A stretch of 64,000 nt of DNA from Achromobacter pestifer (GCF_902859625.1 NZ_CADIJX010000004.1:496001-560000), one strand, 5' to 3'; positions 8,449 to 17,253 are shown, counted from the first letter of the stretch. Made by a program: numbers and translations. The notes: generated from the sequence alone by a model not told the origin.

Positions 8449-9207
8449 TCAGTGTTGCAGAATTTTGGAAAGAAACTGGCGCGTGCGCGGGGCACGCTCC
8501 TCCACATTGCCGAAGAAAGCGTCTTTCGCGCAGTCCTCGACAATCTTGCCGCCGTCCATGAAGATCACACGGTCGGCGACGCGGCGGGCGAATCCCATTT
8601 CATGGGTCACCACCATCATCGTCATGCCTTCGCTGGCCAAATCAGTCATCACGTCCAGCACCTCATTGACCATCTCCGGGTCCAGGGCCGACGTCGGTTC
8701 GTCAAACAGCATCACCACCGGGTCCATCGACAGCGCACGCGCGATCGCCACGCGCTGCTGCTGGCCACCCGACAACTCGCCAGGATGCTTGTCCTTGTGC
8801 GCCGACAGGCCCACCCGCTCCAGCAGCGACAACGCGCGCACACGGGCCTCATCCTTGCTCCGGCGCAGCACCTTGACCTGGCCCAGGCACAGGTTCTCGG
8901 TCACGGACAAGTGCGGGAACAGCTCGAAATGCTGGAACACCATGCCAGCCACGGCCCGCAATTTCGGCAGGTTGGTGCGGGGATCACCCACTGAGATGCC
9001 ATTGACCACGATCTCGCCCTTCTGGAAGGGCTCCAGCGCATTCACGGTCTTGATCAGGGTCGACTTGCCGGAGCCGGAGGGCCCGCAGACCACCACGACC
9101 TCGCCCTTGCCGACCTTTGTCGTGCATTCATCCAGCACCTGGAAGGCGCCGTACCACTTGCTGACCTGCTTGATCTCGATCATCGGAGGCGTCGAAGAGA
9201 GTTGCAT
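8449..9207 (-). CDS. Polar amino-acid ABC transporter ATPase (GltL/GlnQ type)
   Basis: A 252-residue ATPase of the polar amino-acid uptake (PAAT) family. Walker [10 protein letters not shown] is at 42-50, signature LSGGQQQR at 145-152 and Walker B VVMLFDE at 164-170, followed by PTSALDPE. A second start, MIEIKQ, nine residues in, fits the usual N-terminus of the family equally well. It is the fourth gene of the operon after an SBP and two permeases and immediately precedes ltaE. Confidence 0.93.
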   Translation of the reverse strand: MQLSSTPPMIEIKQVSKWYGAFQVLDECTTKVGKGEVVVVCGPSGSGKSTLIKTVNALEPFQKGEIVVNGISVGDPRTNLPKLRAVAGMVFQHFELFPHLSVTENLCLGQVKVLRRSKDEARVRALSLLERVGLSAHKDKHPGELSGGQQQRVAIARALSMDPVVMLFDEPTSALDPEMVNEVLDVMTDLASEGMTMMVVTHEMGFARRVADRVIFMDGGKIVEDCAKDAFFGNVEERAPRTRQFLSKILQH

Positions 9208-9249
9208 CGTTGAACCTGTGGATAACGGTTGAAAGCGTGACCGGGGCGC

Positions 9250-9939
9250 CTAGCGCAACACTCGGGTACGCTTTTCCAGCAGCTTGACCAGGCGGGATGC
9301 CGTGAAGCAAATCACGAAATACACCACTGCCACGAAGAGATAAAGTTCCACCAGCCGGCCGTCGCGCTGGCCGATCTTGGACGCCGCCCCCAGGAAGTCC
9401 GTCAAAGACAGCACATAGACCAGCGACGTGTCCTGGAACAGGATGATCACGCGCGTCAACAGCGCCGGCACCATGTTGCGAAACGCCTGCGGCAGCACCA
9501 CGTAGCGCATGCCCTGCCAGGGACTCAGGCCGATCGCCATGCTGGCCGACACCTGGCCGCGCGCAATCGACTGAATCCCCGCGCGCATGATTTCGCAGAA
9601 ATACGCGGCCTCGAACATGGTGAACGTGATCACCGCCGAATTGAACGCCCCCACGCGCAACGGCGTGGGCGACCCGACCACCCAGGCGGCGATGTACGGC
9701 ACCAGGAAGTAAAACCAGAAGATCACCAGCAACAGCGGGATCGACCGCATCACGTTCACATAGATACCCGCCGGCACCGACAGGATCTTGAAGCGCGACA
9801 AGCGCATCATGGCCAGCAGCGTGCCCAGCGCCAGGCCCATCACGGCAGCCAGCACGGTCAAGGTCAGGGTGAACGTCATGCCCGTCTGGAACAGATAGGG
9901 CAGCGCGGTCCAGATCACATCGAAATCGAATTTACCCAT
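9250..9939 (-). CDS. Polar amino-acid ABC permease (GltK type)
   Basis: A 229-residue inner-membrane subunit with about five membrane segments. It contains the PAAT consensus YVNVMRSIPLLLVIFWFY, the cytoplasmic loop GLSPWQGMRYVVLPQAFRNMVPAL that docks on the ATPase, and FQDTSLVYVLS. It pairs with the adjacent GltJ-like permease as a heterodimer. It lies 9 bp below that gene and 42 bp above the ATPase; a perfect DnaA box (9217-9225) sits in the latter gap. Confidence 0.92.
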   Translation of the reverse strand: MGKFDFDVIWTALPYLFQTGMTFTLTLTVLAAVMGLALGTLLAMMRLSRFKILSVPAGIYVNVMRSIPLLLVIFWFYFLVPYIAAWVVGSPTPLRVGAFNSAVITFTMFEAAYFCEIMRAGIQSIARGQVSASMAIGLSPWQGMRYVVLPQAFRNMVPALLTRVIILFQDTSLVYVLSLTDFLGAASKIGQRDGRLVELYLFVAVVYFVICFTASRLVKLLEKRTRVLR

Positions 9940-9948
9940 GGCGATCCC

Positions 9949-10716
9949 CTATCGGCCCGACACGGCAGGGCCGTTCTTGGCCGCCGAACCGATCAACCCG
10001 GGAACCGCGACATGGCGTTCAAGCAAACGCATGCCCAGCACGACAAAGCCATTGATGATCAGGTAGATCACCGTCGCGGCGGAGAACGCCTCGAAGATGT
10101 GGAAGCTGAATTCCTGCATGGAACGCGCCTGCCCGGTCAATTCCAGCAAGCCGATCGTCAGCGCCACCGATGAATACTTGATCGTGCCCATGAATTCGGA
10201 CGTCAACGGCGGCAGCACGATGCGAAACGCCTCGGGCAGGATGATGTAGCGGTATACCTGCACCTCGGTCAGCCCCAGCGCGGTGCCCGCCTGGAACTGG
10301 CCGCGCGGCAATGACTGAATGCCCGCGCGCAACTGCTCGGCCACGCGCGCCGAACCATAGAACCCCAGGCACAACACGGCGGGCACGAACTGGCCCCACG
10401 GCTGCGGCATCTGCTTCATCGCCAGGCCCCAGGCATGCGGCAGCAGCTCGGGCAGGACGAAATACCACAGGAACATCTGCACCAGCAGCGGCACGTTGCG
10501 GAAGATCTCCACGTACGTCGCGCCCAGCACATTCATCAGCCGGGATTGCGCCGTGCGCATCACGCCCAGCCAGGACCCCAGCAGCAGCGAGAACACCCAC
10601 GCCGTCAACGCCAGCGCCAGCGTCCAGCCCACGCCAATCAGGATCGTTTCCAGGAAGGTATGCACGCCATCGGGCGACATCTCCAGGAAAACGCTCCAAC
10701 TCCAGTTGTAATTCAT
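9949..10716 (-). CDS. Polar amino-acid ABC permease (GltJ type)
   Basis: A 255-residue inner-membrane permease, partner of the GltK-like subunit. Diagnostic segments are YVEIFRNVPLLVQMFLWYFVLPELLP, the EAA-like loop GLTEVQVYRYIILPEAFRIVLPPL and MGTIKYSSVALTIGLLELTGQ. It resembles the glutamate/aspartate GltJ class, somewhat larger than GltK. It follows the binding-protein gene after an 86 bp gap containing a strong hairpin, a common arrangement that keeps SBP mRNA in excess over permease mRNA. Confidence 0.92.
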   Translation of the reverse strand: MNYNWSWSVFLEMSPDGVHTFLETILIGVGWTLALALTAWVFSLLLGSWLGVMRTAQSRLMNVLGATYVEIFRNVPLLVQMFLWYFVLPELLPHAWGLAMKQMPQPWGQFVPAVLCLGFYGSARVAEQLRAGIQSLPRGQFQAGTALGLTEVQVYRYIILPEAFRIVLPPLTSEFMGTIKYSSVALTIGLLELTGQARSMQEFSFHIFEAFSAATVIYLIINGFVVLGMRLLERHVAVPGLIGSAAKNGPAVSGR

Positions 10717-10766
10717 GCCCGTGCCCTAGATAGGGGTGCCGGCTGCGGCGCCTGGCCCCAAAACCG

Positions 10767-10793
10767 CCGCGGGACGCACCGGGCGTCCCGCGG
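10767..10793 (-). other. Intercistronic hairpin after the binding-protein gene
   Basis: Perfect 11 bp arms (CCGCGGGACGC and its complement) enclose a 5 nt loop between the SBP stop and the permease start. No U-run follows, so it is more likely an mRNA-stabilising or attenuating stem than a full terminator. Confidence 0.5.
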
Positions 10794-10802
10794 ACAACCT
10801 GC

Positions 10803-11714
10803 TTACTCGTATGCCTTGGGGTCACCCGAATCGGTCGGGTTGGCCAGCGCGCGCTTCAGCGCGTCGCTCATCGGATACTTCAGGTTGATCTGCTTCGGGG
10901 GAATCGGCGAATTGAAATACTTGTCATAGATCGCAGCGACTTTTCCGGTCTTGATCAAGTCCCGCACGGCGTCGTCCACCACCTTCTTGAAGGCCGGGTC
11001 GTCCTTGGGCTCCATGATGCCGTAGGGGGCCATTTCCAGGCCCTTCGTGCCAATCACGAAAGCGGCGGGATTCTTCGACGACGCCACGGCGCCATAGGCG
11101 ATGCCGTCATCGTTTGCCGATCCTGCCGCGCGGCCCGACTCCACCATCAGGATGGTCTCGGCGGTATCCTTCGTGGGCGCCATGGTGATGCCCAGGTTGC
11201 CCTTGGCGTTCAGGCCCGAGATCAGGCGGAAGGTCTGGCCACCGGCTTGCGCGGCGATGGTCTTGCCTCGGAACGATTCCAGGTTGTTGGGATCCACGCC
11301 ACCGTCCTTGCGCGCCACCAGCACCACTTGCGCCACGAACGTCGTGGGCGCGAACGACACCAATTTGTGGCGGTCGACATTATTGGTGGTGTTGCCGCAT
11401 TCCAGGTCGATCGTGCCGTTGGCCAGCAGCGGAATGCGCGTGGCGGACGTCGTCGGGTTGTAGCGCACGTCCAGCTTGGGCAGCTTCAGCGCGGCCTTCA
11501 CGTATTGCGCGACTTCCTGGCAGATCTCCACCGTGTATCCCACCGGCTTCTGGTTGCCGTCAAGATAGGCGAAGGGGACTGAGGTTTCAGGATGGCCGAT
11601 GGTGATCACGCCGGTTTCGCGGATCTTGTCCAGGCGGCTGGGGCCCTCGGCGTGAGCGGTGGCGGCGCTGCCCAGCAGGGCGGCAGCGACGGAGATCGCG
11701 GCAAATGCTTTCAT
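10803..11714 (-). CDS. Amino-acid ABC transporter periplasmic binding protein (GltI type)
   Basis: A 303-residue secreted protein. I start it at MKAFAAISVA (11714), which gives a clean Sec signal peptide ending ATAHA about residue 22; a longer upstream reading would bury the signal peptide. The mature part has the bilobal SBP_bac_3 fold (VITIGHPETSVPFAYLDGNQKPVGYTVE..., YDKYFNSPIPP). It resembles glutamate/aspartate-binding GltI. It heads the operon SBP-permease-permease-ATPase-ltaE-DMT and is divergent from a LysR-family gene that is the likely regulator. Confidence 0.92.
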   Translation of the reverse strand: MKAFAAISVAAALLGSAATAHAEGPSRLDKIRETGVITIGHPETSVPFAYLDGNQKPVGYTVEICQEVAQYVKAALKLPKLDVRYNPTTSATRIPLLANGTIDLECGNTTNNVDRHKLVSFAPTTFVAQVVLVARKDGGVDPNNLESFRGKTIAAQAGGQTFRLISGLNAKGNLGITMAPTKDTAETILMVESGRAAGSANDDGIAYGAVASSKNPAAFVIGTKGLEMAPYGIMEPKDDPAFKKVVDDAVRDLIKTGKVAAIYDKYFNSPIPPKQINLKYPMSDALKRALANPTDSGDPKAYE

Positions 11715-11885
11715 CTGATTCCCTTGGCGCCGTACGTGCGGCGCGTGTTTGTATTCACGATCAGCGGCGCCAATTGGCTTGGCAACCGCCGCGTCCCGCG
11801 ATGAGCCCCGCGGCTGGCAAAAAGTATCAACTAGCAGTATGGTTTTATCCAGTTCCAATCAGGTATTCCTCTATACGGATTTGAT
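11715..11885. promoter_or_regulatory. Divergent promoter region, SBP operon / LysR gene
   Basis: This 171 bp spacer holds promoters for both directions. Its right half is A/T-rich compared with the flanking genes and contains GTAT-N6-ATAC (11864-11877), a short dyad of the kind LysR proteins bind, next to the LysR start. I could not fix -35/-10 elements with confidence. Confidence 0.4.
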
Positions 11886-12818
11886 ATGGCCATTCCACGG
11901 ATGGGCTTAAGACACATTGAGGCCTTCCGAGCCGTCATGATGACCGGCTCGATGACAGCCGCCGCGCGGCGCGTGCACACCTCGCAGCCGCACGTTAGCC
12001 GCTTAATAGCGCAATTGGAAGCGATCACCCAGTTTCCCTTGTTCGACCGCAACGGCAGCCGTCTGAGCCCCACACAGGACGGCTCGCGCTTCTTCCAGGA
12101 GGTTGAAAAGACCTTCATCGGCCTGGCCGGGCTGGAATCGGCGGCGGCCAGCATTCGCTCCTTCAGCGCCAGCCGCCTGAGCGTGGCCGCCATGCCTCGG
12201 CTGGCCGGCGGCCTGTTGGCGCGCATCGTGGCGGCCTTCAAGACGGAATATCCGGATGTGATGGTTTCGATCCATTCGGGCAACGCCGGTGCAGTGCACA
12301 ACTGGATCAGTTCGGGGTTCTGCGACACGGGGCTGGCGATGCTGTCAGGCGACAGCCCGGGCATCCAGGTCGAGCCGGTGTTGACGATGAGCTGCGTGGC
12401 GGTGCTCCCGAAGGGGCATCGCCTGACCAAGCTGAAAAAGCTGAAACCCGCCGACTTCGCGGGCGAACCCTTCATTGCCTTCCCCAGCGCCACGCCGCTG
12501 CGCGAGAAGATCGATGCCGTCTTCAAGGCGGCCAAGGTGGAACGGCAGACGGTGGCCGAGGCCGGGTTGGGCTCATCAGTGTGCGCGCTGGTGGGCGCCG
12601 GGCTGGGCGTGGCCCTGATCAACCCGCTGGCCGCCCGCGAGGAATACGAGGCCAGCGGTGTCGAAGTCCGCCCCTTCAGCCCGTCCGTGACGGTAACCGT
12701 GGCGCTGCTCTACCCGCCGTACCACACCCGCACGCGGCTGGTCAGCGTGTTCTCGCGCTACGCGCACCAACTGATGAACGAAGAAATGGCCGATCTGAAA
12801 ACGCGGCCGGCGCGCTGA
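11886..12818 (+). CDS. LysR-family regulator of the amino-acid operon
   Basis: A 310-residue LysR-type transcription factor. The N-terminal winged HTH is at residues 5-65 (LRHIEAFRAVMMTGSMTAAARRVHTSQPHVSRLIAQLE) and the C-terminal periplasmic-binding-like effector domain at 95-300. It is transcribed divergently from the GltI-GltJKL-LtaE operon with a 171 bp spacer, the standard layout for a LysR regulator and its target. The inducer is presumably the imported amino acid or its product. Its stop lies 35 bp from the convergent flavin-reductase gene. Confidence 0.9.
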   Translation: MAIPRMGLRHIEAFRAVMMTGSMTAAARRVHTSQPHVSRLIAQLEAITQFPLFDRNGSRLSPTQDGSRFFQEVEKTFIGLAGLESAAASIRSFSASRLSVAAMPRLAGGLLARIVAAFKTEYPDVMVSIHSGNAGAVHNWISSGFCDTGLAMLSGDSPGIQVEPVLTMSCVAVLPKGHRLTKLKKLKPADFAGEPFIAFPSATPLREKIDAVFKAAKVERQTVAEAGLGSSVCALVGAGLGVALINPLAAREEYEASGVEVRPFSPSVTVTVALLYPPYHTRTRLVSVFSRYAHQLMNEEMADLKTRPAR

Positions 12819-12853
12819 TCGGGACGCGGGCGCGGCGGTCGCTATCCTCAGCC

Positions 12854-13522
12854 CTATCGGTAGGGCTTTTCCAGATAGCGATCCGCATCGCCAGATCGTT
12901 TCATGGCCTCCCATTGCGCCAAGCTCAGTTGCGGCATCTGAAAAGCCGGTTGCGGACGGCAGTACCAGCCCGGATTGTGCAGCCGGGCCAGCAAATCCAT
13001 CTTTGGCCCGTCCAGGTACAGATGCTCGCGGTCAGCCACCAGCTCGTCCTGCACATGCATCGCCACCACGTCCGCCACCACCAGGCTGCGGCCATCGATG
13101 CGCAGCAACTCGTGCACCCGGCATTCAAAGGCCACGGGCGACTGCATCACCCGAGGCACGCCCACGCGCTCTGACGGCGCCAGCACCACGCCGGCTTCCA
13201 CCGACTCGTCGACACCCGCCGGAAAATCCACCGCCGTCACGTTCATCCTGCCTGCCAGGCGGGCAGACACCAGGTTCACGGTGAACTCACTGCGTTCCGC
13301 AATATTGTGGGCCGTGTCCTTGGGTGCGCCATCACGCATTCCGATCCCCACGCAGATCAATGGCGGGTCCCCCGACATCAGGTTGAAGAACGAGAAGGGC
13401 GCCACGTTCGTCACCCCTTGCGCATCCCGCGACACGATCCAGGCAATGGGACGCGGTACGATCGCGGCGGTCAACAGCTTGTAGCGGTCAGGGCCCGCCA
13501 GCGTATCCAGGTCGATGAACAT
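12854..13522 (-). CDS. Flavin reductase-like FMN-binding protein
   Basis: A 222-residue protein with the split-barrel flavin reductase-like domain: VPRPIAWIVSRDAQGVTNVAPFSFFNLMSGDPPLICVGI near the N-terminus (FMN-binding) and FTVNLVSARLAGRMN further on. Such proteins reduce flavin for a partner monooxygenase or act as stand-alone FMN proteins. No monooxygenase is adjacent. It is convergent with the LysR gene and lies 18 bp upstream of the VOC gene's stop on neither shared promoter evidence nor overlap, so co-transcription with the VOC gene (which lies upstream on the same strand) is possible. Confidence 0.82.
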   Translation of the reverse strand: MFIDLDTLAGPDRYKLLTAAIVPRPIAWIVSRDAQGVTNVAPFSFFNLMSGDPPLICVGIGMRDGAPKDTAHNIAERSEFTVNLVSARLAGRMNVTAVDFPAGVDESVEAGVVLAPSERVGVPRVMQSPVAFECRVHELLRIDGRSLVVADVVAMHVQDELVADREHLYLDGPKMDLLARLHNPGWYCRPQPAFQMPQLSLAQWEAMKRSGDADRYLEKPYR

Positions 13523-13540
13523 GACTTATCCCCAGGCTCA

Positions 13541-14047
13541 TCAATCTTGGTCTTGCGCGGGCAATGCGGGGGTGGCATGCGCAGGCGCCGCCCCGCCTGC
13601 CGCCTTCGCGTCGGCGAACACGCGGTCGCTGCGCTTGCAGCGGCAGCGGCCTATCTGGTGCAGTTCGATCAGATTGCCCACCGGGTCACGCAGGAACAAC
13701 TGCATCAGCTCGGGTGCCGCCACGTTGTCTAACTTCCAATAGTCCACGCCCAAGCGTTGCAATTCGGCCTCGGCGACGGCGATATCCCGCACCGCCAGCG
13801 CCACGTGGTTTTCCACAGGATCGCAGCCCGGCCCCTGCGAATAGGGCGACGGGCCATCGCTGCCCAGCAGATGAATCTGGCAGTCATTGCCCAGATCCAG
13901 GAAGTAGCCGGCGATGCCCGGGATTTCCCAGCGGCCCTGATCCGTATCCAGCCCCAGCACATCGCCGTAGAACGCGCCCATGGCCGCCACTTTGCCCAGC
14001 GGCATGCGCACCGCGTGATGATGCAGCTCCAAAACGTCCAGCGCCAT
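13541..14047 (-). CDS. VOC-family (glyoxalase/bleomycin-resistance fold) protein
   Basis: A 168-residue vicinal-oxygen-chelate protein. I start at MALDVLELHHHAVRM (14047), preceded by a strong AAGGAGAG ribosome site; an earlier in-frame ATG lacks one. The two beta-alpha-beta-beta-beta modules contain candidate metal ligands His in LHHHAVRM and ENHVALAV, plus a glutamate near NLIELHQIG, as in glyoxalase I and extradiol-type enzymes. Substrate unknown. It is divergent from a LysR gene (164 bp) and 18 bp upstream of the flavin-reductase gene, so these three may form a small regulated set. Confidence 0.82.
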   Translation of the reverse strand: MALDVLELHHHAVRMPLGKVAAMGAFYGDVLGLDTDQGRWEIPGIAGYFLDLGNDCQIHLLGSDGPSPYSQGPGCDPVENHVALAVRDIAVAEAELQRLGVDYWKLDNVAAPELMQLFLRDPVGNLIELHQIGRCRCKRSDRVFADAKAAGGAAPAHATPALPAQDQD

Positions 14048-14210
14048 ATATCTCTCCTTGGTGTGATGGCGGGCGTCTAAGCGCCGCCGCAGGGAGAAAT
14101 AGTGGCGTCCCCACGGCCGGCGGGGAATGCCGCGCACGGCAATTCACGCTTGCGCGCCATGCAACTTCCAGGGCATTGCCGGGCAGGGCCACCGCGCTAT
14201 GCTTGCCGGC

Positions 14211-15134
14211 ATGACATTGCCAGACCTCAACCTGCTGCTGACCCTGGACGTCCTGATCCAGGAAGGCAGCGTCGCTGGCGCCGCGCGCCGGCTCAACCTG
14301 AGCACGCCCGCCATGAGCCGCACCCTGGCCCGCATCCGCGAAGCGGTGGGCGACCCGGTGCTGGTGCGGTCGGGACGCGGGCTCGCGCCCACGCCACGCG
14401 CGCTGGAACTGCGCGATCAGGTGCGCAGCGTGGTCGAACAGGCGCAAGCCGTGTACTCGGCCTTCAGCCAGGACGTCAACCTGGCCACCTTGACGCGCGT
14501 CTTCACGCTGCGGGCCAATGACGTTTTCGTGGGCGGCTATGGCGGACGGCTGCGCGAACGCCTGCGCCGCTACGCGCCGCGCACGGCTCTGCGCTTTCTC
14601 TCCGAAAGCGAAAACGACGCCAGCGCGCTCAGCGGTGACGCTGATCTCTATATAGGTTCCTCACAGAAATTTGGCGCTGACATCAAGGTGCAGACCTTGT
14701 TCACCACCACCTTCTGTGGACTGGCGCGGGCAGAGCATCCCATCTTCAAGGCCGACATCACGCCGCAGCGCTTTGCCGCGTATGACCATGTCAGCGTGTC
14801 TCGCCGCGGCCGCGCGCAGGGCCCAATCGATGCCGCGTTGGGCGAACATGGCCTGGAGCGCCATGTTTCGCTCATCACGCCCACGTTCCATGCCGCCATC
14901 TTCGCGCTGGCGGATTCCGACCTGATCCTGCCGTCCATGCCCGAGAACCTCATGCCGGGCGTTCAACGCCTGGGTTTGACGCTGCAAGGCTTTCGCGTGC
15001 CCGTGCCGATGGCCCCGGTCACCGTCGTGCAGGCCTGGCCGCCGCGGCTCGATAGCGGCCCCGCGCATCGCTGGCTGCGACAGACGATCAAGCAGGTTTG
15101 CGACGCTTCCGAGAGCTTGCCGCCGCCCCTGTAA
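14211..15134 (+). CDS. LysR-family transcriptional regulator
   Basis: A 307-residue regulator. I start at MTLPDLNLLLTLDVLIQEG (14211); the upstream in-frame extension is not LysR-like. The HTH (VAGAARRLNLSTPAMSRTLARIREAVGDPVLVR) resembles the NodD/LinR-like branch that begins DLNLL. The effector domain spans about 90-300. It is divergent from the VOC/flavin-reductase pair and probably regulates it. Its downstream neighbour, the DUF1989 gene, has its own promoter and operator. Confidence 0.88.
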   Translation: MTLPDLNLLLTLDVLIQEGSVAGAARRLNLSTPAMSRTLARIREAVGDPVLVRSGRGLAPTPRALELRDQVRSVVEQAQAVYSAFSQDVNLATLTRVFTLRANDVFVGGYGGRLRERLRRYAPRTALRFLSESENDASALSGDADLYIGSSQKFGADIKVQTLFTTTFCGLARAEHPIFKADITPQRFAAYDHVSVSRRGRAQGPIDAALGEHGLERHVSLITPTFHAAIFALADSDLILPSMPENLMPGVQRLGLTLQGFRVPVPMAPVTVVQAWPPRLDSGPAHRWLRQTIKQVCDASESLPPPL

Positions 15135-15163
15135 ATACCGCTTTCTCCCTCTCGGCGGTCCTG

Positions 15164-15169
15164 TATACT
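15164..15169 (+). promoter_or_regulatory. Candidate -10 of the DUF1989-gntR promoter
   Basis: TATACT matches the -10 consensus closely and lies 3 bp upstream of the palindromic operator, so the predicted start point would fall inside the operator. The -35 is weak (TTTCTC, 16 bp upstream). Confidence 0.5.
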
Positions 15170-15171
15170 GC

Positions 15172-15194
15172 CCAGGATTGTTCAACAATCCTGG
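15172..15194. promoter_or_regulatory. Palindromic GntR-type operator, site 1
   Basis: Perfect 11 bp arms CCAGGATTGTT and AACAATCCTGG flank a single central base. The ATTGTT-N-AACAAT core is the kind of short dyad bound by FadR/FCD-type GntR regulators. It directly follows a -10 element, as expected for a repressor site, and an 18-base stretch recurs at 21.08 kb upstream of the second operon. Confidence 0.8.
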
Positions 15195-15227
15195 CGTTGA
15201 ATCCAGGACCGCATCAGGAGGCAGACC

Positions 15228-16073
15228 ATGTCGAATTACCCCGCCGCGTATCAGGTCGGGAAGGGCTCGGTATTGAATGTGAACCGGGACTTCTACCGCT
15301 CGCTGACCGCCGATCCGTCCCAGCGCAAGCAGGTGGCATCCCACGTCGTTCCCATCCGCAGCGGTTTCGCCTGGAAGGTGCCCGCCGGCCATGTGTTCCG
15401 GATCGTGACGATCGAAGGCCCCCAGGTGGCGGACTTCAACATGTGGAACCTGCACAATCCGCGCGAACGCATGTGGGCTTCGCGCACCCGGCAGCTGCAA
15501 CAGGCGCACGTCAGCACGCACGACCGCCTTTGGTCCACGCTGCCGTACCTGCGCCCCATGGCCACCATTACCGACGACACGCTGGCCGGCTACGGCGTGG
15601 ATGGCGATGGCGGCCGCGTCCACGACCTGCTTGGCACCCGCTGCGACCCCTACGTCAACAAGCTGCTCAGCGGCGAAGACTTCCACTTCCACTGCCACTC
15701 CAACCTGACGCGCGCCGTGGCGCCCCACGGCCTGACCGAGTTCGATGTGCACGATGTGCTGAACGTGTTCCAGGTCACCGGCTTGAATGACGACGACAAG
15801 TACTTCATGAAGGCTTGCCCCGCCAAGCCGGGCGATTATCTGGAGTTCTTCGCCGAGATCGACCTGCTGTGCGCGCTCTCCACGTGCCCGGGCGGCGACT
15901 TGTCCGTGCCGATGTGGGGCCCGGACGCGCGCGACCCCATCGACGTATGCCGGCCGCTAGGCGTGGAAATCTACGAACTGGACCCGGCGCTGCTGCAAGG
16001 CTGGACATCCCCCGAAGTTTCACCGTATAAGGGCGTCCACGGACTACACCCTGAAAAGGTAGAGTGGAAATAA
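15228..16073 (+). CDS. DUF1989 / urea-carboxylase-associated family protein
   Basis: A 281-residue cytosolic protein of the DUF1989 family, members of which are found with urea or guanidine carboxylases; some have been shown to be carboxyguanidine deiminase subunits. Hallmarks visible are GFAWKVPAGHVFRIVTIEGPQVADFNMWN, DLLGTRCDPYVNKLLSGEDFHFHCHSN (Cys/His-rich probable metal site) and LCALSTCPGGDLSVP. It is preceded by GGAGG and heads a two-gene unit with the GntR gene. No urea carboxylase is nearby; instead the facing operon encodes an amidase, an EctC-like protein and an ABC importer, so it may hydrolyse a C-N bond in that pathway. Confidence 0.8.
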   Translation: MSNYPAAYQVGKGSVLNVNRDFYRSLTADPSQRKQVASHVVPIRSGFAWKVPAGHVFRIVTIEGPQVADFNMWNLHNPRERMWASRTRQLQQAHVSTHDRLWSTLPYLRPMATITDDTLAGYGVDGDGGRVHDLLGTRCDPYVNKLLSGEDFHFHCHSNLTRAVAPHGLTEFDVHDVLNVFQVTGLNDDDKYFMKACPAKPGDYLEFFAEIDLLCALSTCPGGDLSVPMWGPDARDPIDVCRPLGVEIYELDPALLQGWTSPEVSPYKGVHGLHPEKVEWK

Positions 16074-16080
16074 CAACAAG

Positions 16081-16107
16081 AGGCGCCCGGGCAACCCCGC
16101 GGCGCCT
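16081..16107 (+). other. Hairpin between DUF1989 and gntR genes
   Basis: AGGCGCC (16081-16087) pairs with GGCGCCT (16101-16107), followed by only three T residues. It could partially terminate transcription and set a lower level of the regulator than of the enzyme. Confidence 0.4.
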
Positions 16108-16132
16108 TTCGCAGAAAGGAGCTTGTGCAACC

Positions 16133-16810
16133 ATGCCAGCCGAACGCGACAGCGGCATCTCGATCGCCGAACGCATCAGCCACCAACTGCGCGACGACAT
16201 CATGGAAGGCAAGCTGCCTCCCGGTACCCAGCTTGTGGAAGTCGACCTGGCCGCCGATTACGGCGCGTCGCGCAATACCATCCGCGAAGTGCTGCACCAG
16301 ATGGGCAGGGAAGGGCTGGCCACCTTCATCCGCCACAAGGGCGTGGTCGTGCGCAGCATGGAACGCAAGGACCTCAAAGAGATCTACGCCGCGCGCCGCG
16401 CGCTGGAGCTTCAAGCCATCAACGGCGACCTGCCGCTTCAACCCGCGCTGCTGGACAAGATGCTCGCCGCCATCAACGCCGCCGAACGCGCCCTGGCAAA
16501 AAAGAACTGGCGCAACGTCGGTACATTGAGCCTACAGGTACACCAGCATATCGTTGCTCAGCTAGGCAGCCGGCTGCTCAACGAGTTCTTTCTGACGCTA
16601 TGCGCTCAACTACGGCTGGTGTTCGCCTCTGAAGTCGACGAAAGCCTGATTCAGACGCCTGACTGGATCGAGCGCGAGCGGCTTATCCACAGCCTCCTCG
16701 TGAAGGGGCAACGCGAACCTGCGGCAACGGCGCTGACCGCCTATCTGGACGACTCGGAACGCACGCTGCTGGCCGTGCTCACGCGCCTGAAGAATCAGCA
16801 GGCGAAATAA
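16133..16810 (+). CDS. GntR-family (FadR/FCD) transcriptional regulator
   Basis: A 225-residue repressor-type regulator. I start at MPAERDSGIS (16133) after GAAAGGAG; an upstream extension overlaps the DUF1989 gene end. The winged HTH spans 8-75 (IAERISHQLRDDIMEGKLPPGTQLVEVDLAADYGASRNTIREVL) and an FCD all-helical ligand domain spans 85-215, which in this family often binds a metal and a carboxylate effector. Its probable operators are the identical palindromes at 15172-15194 and 21080-21102. It contains a perfect DnaA box at 16683-16691. Confidence 0.9.
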   Translation: MPAERDSGISIAERISHQLRDDIMEGKLPPGTQLVEVDLAADYGASRNTIREVLHQMGREGLATFIRHKGVVVRSMERKDLKEIYAARRALELQAINGDLPLQPALLDKMLAAINAAERALAKKNWRNVGTLSLQVHQHIVAQLGSRLLNEFFLTLCAQLRLVFASEVDESLIQTPDWIERERLIHSLLVKGQREPAATALTAYLDDSERTLLAVLTRLKNQQAK

Positions 16811-16851
16811 GGCGGGCTTGGGCCGGCCAGCCCGGCCCGCTCGCGGCGCGG

Positions 16852-17253
16852 CTACGCCGTCTCGGCCACGTCCGGCTCCGCATAACTGCCATCCGGCCGA
16901 TGTGTTTCCCGGCCGCTCAACGGCGGGTTGAACACGCACACCAATCGCAGGTCGCCCTTGACGGCCCGCAGCACATGCTTGTCGTTCTTATCCAGCGCGT
17001 ACAACGTGCCGGGCCGGATCGCATGCACCTGGCCGGTGGCCACGTCCAGGACCTCGCCCTCACCTTCCATGCAGTAGTTCGCTTCGTAATGGTGCTTGTA
17101 GTGCAGATGCAATTCGGCGCCTTCGAACACGCGCGTTTCATGCACCGAATAGCCCACGCCGTCGCGCTTGACGATGATGCGGCGGCTCTCCCAGCCTGGC
17201 CCGCGGGCATGGCGTTCGGTATCGGTCAGGTCTGCGCTGTGGATAACTATCAT
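16852..17253 (-). CDS. Orphan ectoine synthase-like cupin (EctC family)
   Basis: A 133-residue cupin closely matching L-ectoine synthase, which cyclises N-gamma-acetyl-diaminobutyrate to ectoine. Starting at MIVIHSADL (17253), the residues I recall as functional in characterised EctC line up by number: Trp21, Arg25, Tyr52, Glu57, Tyr85 and His93 (the last three iron ligands in HYKHHYEANYCMEGEGE, TLYALDKNDKH), plus Glu116/His118 in GRETHRPDGSYA. No ectA, ectB or ectD is in the window. It is the last gene of SBP-permease/ATPase-amidase-ectC, so a catabolic or side-reaction role (cyclic amidine ring opening or closure) is plausible. A perfect DnaA box lies over codons 3-5. Confidence 0.85.
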   Translation of the reverse strand: MIVIHSADLTDTERHARGPGWESRRIIVKRDGVGYSVHETRVFEGAELHLHYKHHYEANYCMEGEGEVLDVATGQVHAIRPGTLYALDKNDKHVLRAVKGDLRLVCVFNPPLSGRETHRPDGSYAEPDVAETA

